A DNA stretch of 64,000 nucleotides, taken from the NCBI GenBank assembly GCA_030686995.1, contig CM060697.1, forward strand, positions 100,906,772-100,970,771. The letters run 5' to 3'. The position numbers and the translations under genes were made by a program. The DNA comes from Artemisia argyi (taxonomy: Eukaryota; Streptophyta; Magnoliopsida; Asterales; Asteraceae). This document shows positions 59,389-64,000 of the stretch, piece after piece. The notes beneath the pieces are model-generated. The model did no database searches, was not told the DNA's origin, and saw only the letters and a program-made list of their open reading frames with translations. Each line of letters begins with the position of its first letter. Position 1 is the first letter of the stretch.

Positions 59389-61868
59389 TCAACGACGGTT
59401 TTTGGTGGAGCAAGGAGGAAGGCTATGTAACGACTTCAGTTGCTTGCTAATAAGCTTACTATTCTGCAAAGCCAAATCGAGTTCCAAATCGTCCGACCAC
59501 CATTGCTCCAATCCATGTGCTTCCATGAACTTCTGCTTCCCTTTCGACAAGACAAAAAGCTTAGCTGCTACGTGTCCCTTGGTTGCCAATGCTGGCCTTA
59601 CGTTCTCCTTCTCAGTGGCACCACCAGCATTGCTACTGGCTTCACCATCACCTCCGGCTGGATCAGTATAATAACAGCATATATAATCACTGTTATTGAC
59701 ATATAAATGAGGCACCCATTTGGTAAATGCGACTGGATTTCTAGAAGCTGCGTCATCTTCCATAGCAGCAATCGCATTAGAAGAAACCATTGACTTAACT
59801 TTCTGCCAAGCAACAACTGCTTTTTCGCCGATATTTTTCAAACTCATTGCAACTGAAACAGATGGTGGATTAAACAAGTGAGTCTCAACAAAAAGCCCTT
59901 GTTTTGCTAATGATTTGCCTATCTGAAGTGCAAATCCCGCCCCTAAAGAGTGACCAGCAACAGCAACATTATGACTCCCATATGCATCAGATAGTGATTT
60001 CAATGCTTCTAATGCCCCATTAAACCTCACTGAACCTCTTAAGCTTTCCCATGCTAGAAACCTGAGATCGTCTTCTATGTCCCGCCTAAGAGTTGGACCT
60101 TTTAGAAGTGTCCCTCTAAGTGCTAAAACCGCGCGAGGTGCACAGCTTGGTCTGATAAGTATAAAATCAGATAATGCTGCTGATCGATCCCATTCTAGTA
60201 TCGCACCATATATAGATCCATCTCTTTCATCAATTAGAGTTTTTGACAATTTGTACTTAAAGGGTATGAACCATTTTGGAGCTAAAGCATTTTCTTGAGA
60301 TCTTTTTTCTTGTCGGTCGAGTTCTAATAAGTAAACCGCTTGGATAAAGCAGGCGATGACCGTCCTCTTGTAGTTTCCATCCTTCCTATAATCATGAAAA
60401 GTATTCACATTTCAGTATGCTTTTTAAAGACCATAACTTAACTGAAATTAAATCACTTAAGTAAAATTGTTTCTAGCTATATATGGACACAATCAGAACT
60501 TGTAACTACATCATTTTATACTAGAAACAAACCATTAACGAATCTCAAGTGTAAAAATCTACTTAGTGACCGGCATCATAACAAACAAAATAAGTGAACT
60601 TTATTCACTCAGACAATTCTCATTGTGCTCAGTTTCCTATTTTGGCGTCTGATGCAGCAAATTAAATTGAAAACTTGAAGAAAAAAGACTACAAAAATGG
60701 AAGTGCAACTGAGCCATTCTCTTAGCTACTTTATACTTATAGATTAGAGTAATTACTGTCTCGTTTAAGCTAATTATGGCCACAATCAGGACTAAAAGAA
60801 CTTCTGATATATCACAGCCATCTGTTCATAAAACTTGCATAGCATCACCAGTTTACTCATACGATGCTCAAAAATAAAGTGATTAAATCAGTTAAAATAT
60901 GGAAGTGACTAAACAAATGGTTCCTTAAGCTTCTCTATATATTCCAGAAAAGATCGCTTGATAGTATACCCGAAAATATAAAATACTCGTTTAGCCATAA
61001 GCTGGCAAGATAGTATGTTAACGGGTTAAAACCTGTAAGTTACTGTATAACTTAAGAGCGCAACACTATTATAAACCGCAAAACTTGAAACACAACATCA
61101 AAGGTAATTCCCAATGACCTTTCCGAGGCTTAAATTATATTTGGCAAACTCTCTTTTCAGAGTTTTAATTCGAGATTCAAATCCAGTCCTTCTGATACTG
61201 ATGTTATACCAAAACTGTTCCTATTTAAATTGTTTCTTATACCTAATTCCAAACACAGAGTAGTTTATATACATTTTCAAGTTGATCCTAACCAAAACTC
61301 GAGAGCTTAAAAATTCAAATCCGACTTCCCAATTCCAACAAAATCAAATTTTAACATTTTCCCAATTCCATTTTTTTTTAATTTTTTTATTTTATGATTT
61401 AGTCACTTTTGGGTGATGACCGGCCCTTCCCCAAGGATCTAGCCTCGGGCAATCATAGTGACGTTTAGTTAGGAGTTGGGACTGAACTCATGACCTATTT
61501 CTCGGTCAACTAGGCGTTAACAGTGGGAGAGTATGTCAATTGAAAAACACCCAAATCTAACCTTAAACCCCAAATCTAAAAAACCCGAAATCTAAATTTT
61601 AACAATTAAAAACAAAAACCCTAATTAAACCTTAAAATTCAATAAATTTCAACATAACGAAACAGTAAATAATTAAAACTAACCAGCTGGAATTAATTAG
61701 ATCACGCCAATTAGGCGCATTAACTTTCCGAGGACCAGATACATGAAACGCATACGGATGATGATCATCAACAACACCCCCACCACCATTCTGATCACCA
61801 TCATTAACAACAGCAACAGCATCGCCTTCGGATAACGCCCTCTCAATCATCACTTTCTGATTCGACAT
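59389..61868 (-). CDS. Class 3 lipase / alpha-beta hydrolase (At4g10955-like), two exons
   Basis: Exon 1 is 61684-61868, intron 60386-61683 (GTTAGT to TTATAG), exon 2 59389-60385; joined length 1182 bases, 393 aa. The junction falls inside a Trp codon and gives SSW-KDGNYK, with no stop. The protein has a short acidic/Gly-rich N terminus, HPYAFHVSGPRKV at about residues 40-50, and a lipase class 3 core. The core holds AVLALRGTLLKGPT (oxyanion-side strand) and the nucleophile elbow AGHSLGAGF with Ser near residue 208. The family hydrolyses acyl esters; substrate and location are unknown. No clear signal peptide or membrane segment, so probably soluble. Similarity to Arabidopsis At4g10955-type proteins is from memory. 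It is the only host gene in the window that looks complete. Confidence 0.85.
61365..61530 (-). mobile_element. Possible tRNA-derived SINE in lipase intron 1
   Basis: On the minus strand GTTAACGCCTAGTTGACCGAG resembles a box A. GGTCATGAGTTCAGTCCC, about 20 bases on, resembles a box B, and the unit ends in an A/T-rich tail (61371-61400). Target duplication not identified. Confidence 0.4.
61684..61868 (-). CDS. Exon 1 of the lipase
   Basis: The ATG at 61866-61868 gives MSNQKVMIERALSEGDAV, followed by a DGDQNGGGGVVDDHH stretch, then AFHVSGPRKVNAPNWRDL and the donor GTTAGT at 61683. 185 bases, phase 2. The ATG is chosen because it is the first in frame after a stop-rich leader. No copy of this exon exists in copy A. 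Confidence 0.8.
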
Positions 61869-63142
61869 TAGCACTGTCTGCAGATTTCAAGATTCAGTTT
61901 CTTGATTATATGAAAAGTGATAAAGGGGATGAATTGATACGTTTTGTGTTGTGGGTTTTTTTTGATTAATGCTTATTAGTGAAGCTATTTTAATGGCTCT
62001 TTTTATTTGAATAAATGGATTTTGATTATTAAAGACTTTTTTTCTAACGGTCATATTTTGGTTTTGAGTTTGACTTTTTAATAATGGCCAATGGGTCACT
62101 TTGTTCTATTAGTCCACTAGGCCGCAAGAATAAGCATCTATTGGGTGTGCTTTTTACAAGTATCATTGAGCAGTAGCAGTAGCAGTAGCTTACCGTTCAG
62201 CTTCTTAAATAAGCATTAAAAAATTAACCAAAGTTCACCGCTCTTTTGCCAACTGACAACTAAAATTGAAATGTTTATTGCTCACCGTTTACCCCAAAAA
62301 CTCCACACTGCTCCACACTAAACATACTTTTGACGATTTTAGCTTTTTGGTTCGTAAAAAAGCTTCTACTAAAATATTTTGTATGTTTGGCACAAGTAGC
62401 TATCTCTTTAGAGCCCGTGCTAAAGTTTAATGAAACATACTTTTTAGATGTGTTTGACAGTATAGTTGGGGCGGATGCTTATGAATTTAGTGAAAAAATA
62501 AATAAATAAATAAAATCCAAACAAGTATATTAATATACTTTGAAGGGTATTAAAGTAATTAGGTATTTCAAAGTTCAAACTCTTTTAAAAAGCTACTTCA
62601 AGTAGCTTTTCAAAAAAACAGTTTATAAAATATAAAACTTTTAAATATTTTGTTGACAAACAAAGCTTATGTTAGAAGTTATCTTATTTTTAAAGTTCAA
62701 AGCTCGATAAACTCTTAAAGCTCTCTCTCAACACACCGTAAGCATATGCAATACGGAGTACTATATAAGTCATCGTGAAAAAATAAAATGTGATAATGTC
62801 ATATGAATAGGTATATATCAATTACTTCATTTGTTCCGAAATTGAATTTTCATTTTCTTATTTGAACATAATTTAAGAAAAGTGCTAAATATCATTGGAC
62901 ACCAATAAAATATCATATTTGATCTTTTTAAACATAATAGTTAGTTGGTTTTTATTTGAAAATGAAAACTTAATTTAGGACAAACCAAAAAGAAAGATGA
63001 ACATATCTTTTTGATACGAAAGGAATACTGACATACTGTATTTCTACTTTTCAAATTCTGCGGTTGTCTTTGTGAGTTCACCTACATTGCACTTGTATTA
63101 TTTCAATTTAAGAATCGAATGAATACTTTTAGGGTTTTGTAA
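61869..63142. other. Lipase upstream flank and intergenic sequence
   Basis: Lipase 5' UTR and promoter should lie from 61869 rightwards on the minus strand; no convincing TATA box was fixed. A GCAGTA repeat (62170-62190) and ATGTTTGGCA near 62381 recall the Harbinger-like MITE interior and ends, without clear borders. Confidence 0.4.
62829..62995. mobile_element. Hairpin MITE-like sequence
   Basis: ATTTGTTCCGAAATTGAATT with CATTTTC pairs with GAAAATGAAAACTTAATTTAGGACAAA at the other end. Looks like a degenerate Stowaway-type MITE; TA flanks not resolved. Confidence 0.4.
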
Positions 63143-63289
63143 ATGTCGGCCCATATGTTATTGTTGTTAAGAAATAGTTTTTTACTACAACTAATTAACT
63201 GCGAGAGACTAACTCATCTAATCACGATTATTGGTTGTGCGTTTAGATTTTTTGGAATAATTGTATTGACTTTTGAATCAAATCAGAAT

Positions 63290-64000
63290 AAATTGATGAA
63301 TGATTATGATCTTTTCTGCGTTCGCAGATGTTGGGGTAATTCTGTTTTTGATTATCTTCACAGTAATTCGGTAGGCAATTCGGGAGGAATTTTGTGTGTT
63401 TGGGATCCTAATGCTTTTCGTAAAAATAATTACACGATTTCGGATTTCTTTATCATTATTAGGGGTGTTTGGTTAAAAAATGGTACTGATCTCATTATAA
63501 TTGTGGTGTATGCTCCACACGATCCAAGAGATAAGCGTATGTTATGGGATTACTTGGTTCATGTTGTTAATCAATGGCATGGAGAGGTAGTGATTATGGG
63601 TGATTTCAATGAGGTTCGATTTAAATCGGACAGGTTTGGTTCAATTTTCAACGCTCACGGGGCGGATGTCTTCAATTCTTTTATCGATAATGCGGTCTTG
63701 AGGAAGTTCACCTTGGAGGTAGTGCTTTTACTTGGTGCCATAAGTCCGCGACTAAAATGAGCAAGCTTGACAGATTTTTTGTGTCCAACAATCTGTTCAA
63801 TATTTGCCCTCATATTAGTGCTATCACTTTGGATAGATACTTATCCGATCACAGGCCTATTCTTTTACGAGAGTTGGTTCATGATTATGGTCCGGTTCCT
63901 TTCCGATTCTTTCATCATTGGATCGAGTTAGACGGTTTTAACGCGTTTGTTTCTGGGACCTGGAATACTGCTCCAGAAGACGAGTCGAATGGTATGCGAA
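63290..64000 (+). pseudogene. Second LINE: APE endonuclease start of ORF2, runs off the window
   Basis: MNDYDLFCVRRCWGN, SGGILCVWDPNAFR, IIIVVYAPHDPRDKRMLWDYL and EVVIMGDFNEVRFKSDRFG form the endonuclease centre. After a single-base loss near 63690-63695 the frame continues as TKMSKLDRFFVSNNL and LDRYLSDHRPILLREL to the window end. The part left of 63290 is too diverged to read. Different LINE family from the one at 17.8-29.9 kb, by sequence and strand. Confidence 0.82.

Larger units (their letters stand above)
50860..61286. repeat. Tandem segmental duplication, copy B
   Basis: Direct copy of 34987-50763. It starts inside the 2.66-kb LTR sequence and continues into intron 1 of the lipase; retains the unduplicated right flank with exon 1. 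Its own insertions are the CACTA element at 52037-55343 and the MITE at 57394-57732. Confidence 0.9.

Overview
The window is repeat-dominated nuclear DNA of a flowering plant. It holds spliced genes, a class 3 lipase gene of plant type, Ty3/gypsy and Ty1/copia retrotransposons, LINEs and several classes of MITE. The retroelement proteins look like those abundant in Asteraceae genomes (Tanacetum/Artemisia type); that assignment is inference from memory, not a search. No bacterial, viral-episome, CRISPR or tRNA gene signal was seen.

Region 1 (1-29.9 kb) is a nest of retroelements. The outer layer is a LINE on the minus strand: ORF1 at 27914-29645, ORF2 at 27720-27933 continuing at 17835-19942. 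A gag-only LTR element (19943-27719, plus strand, 5-bp TSD ATCCC) sits in its endonuclease domain. A long-LTR Ty3/gypsy element of Athila type (minus strand, 1-17834, left end outside the window) cuts off its 3' part. The 5' LTR of that Athila-type element is split by a solo LTR on the opposite strand (11136-16421), and that solo LTR carries a smaller solo LTR (12086-13492, TSD CACCC) of the same family as the gag-only element. The Athila-type polyprotein is broken by three stops and one frameshift.

Region 2 (29.9-35.7 kb) is intergenic: poly(A), a Stowaway-type MITE and a 2.66-kb solo LTR (33020-35677, TSD AGCTT) with internal tandem repeats.

Region 3 (35.0-61.3 kb) is a direct tandem duplication: copy A 34987-50763, copy B 50860-61286, joined by about 96 bp of filler. 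The left breakpoint lies in the solo LTR and the right one in intron 1 of a lipase gene. Copy B therefore keeps the complete two-exon gene (exon 1 61684-61868, exon 2 59389-60385, 393 aa), while copy A has only exon 2 (48590-49586). Seven later insertions are each present in one copy with a clean empty site in the other. In copy A they are a Mutator-like MITE, two hAT MITEs, a nearly intact copia element (39449-47317, identical LTRs by eye, one stop codon) and a Harbinger-like MITE. In copy B they are a 3.3-kb CACTA element carrying remnants of an Ulp1-like protease gene, and a Harbinger-like MITE.

Region 4 (61.9-64.0 kb) holds the lipase upstream flank, a hairpin MITE-like sequence and the endonuclease start of a second LINE (plus strand) running off the window end.

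The only plausibly functional host gene is the lipase in copy B. The points most worth following are the tandem duplication with its reciprocal empty sites, the palindromic TGACGGCGTCA array just upstream of the TATA box in the gag-only LTR family, and the CACTA element with an intron-containing Ulp1-like fragment.
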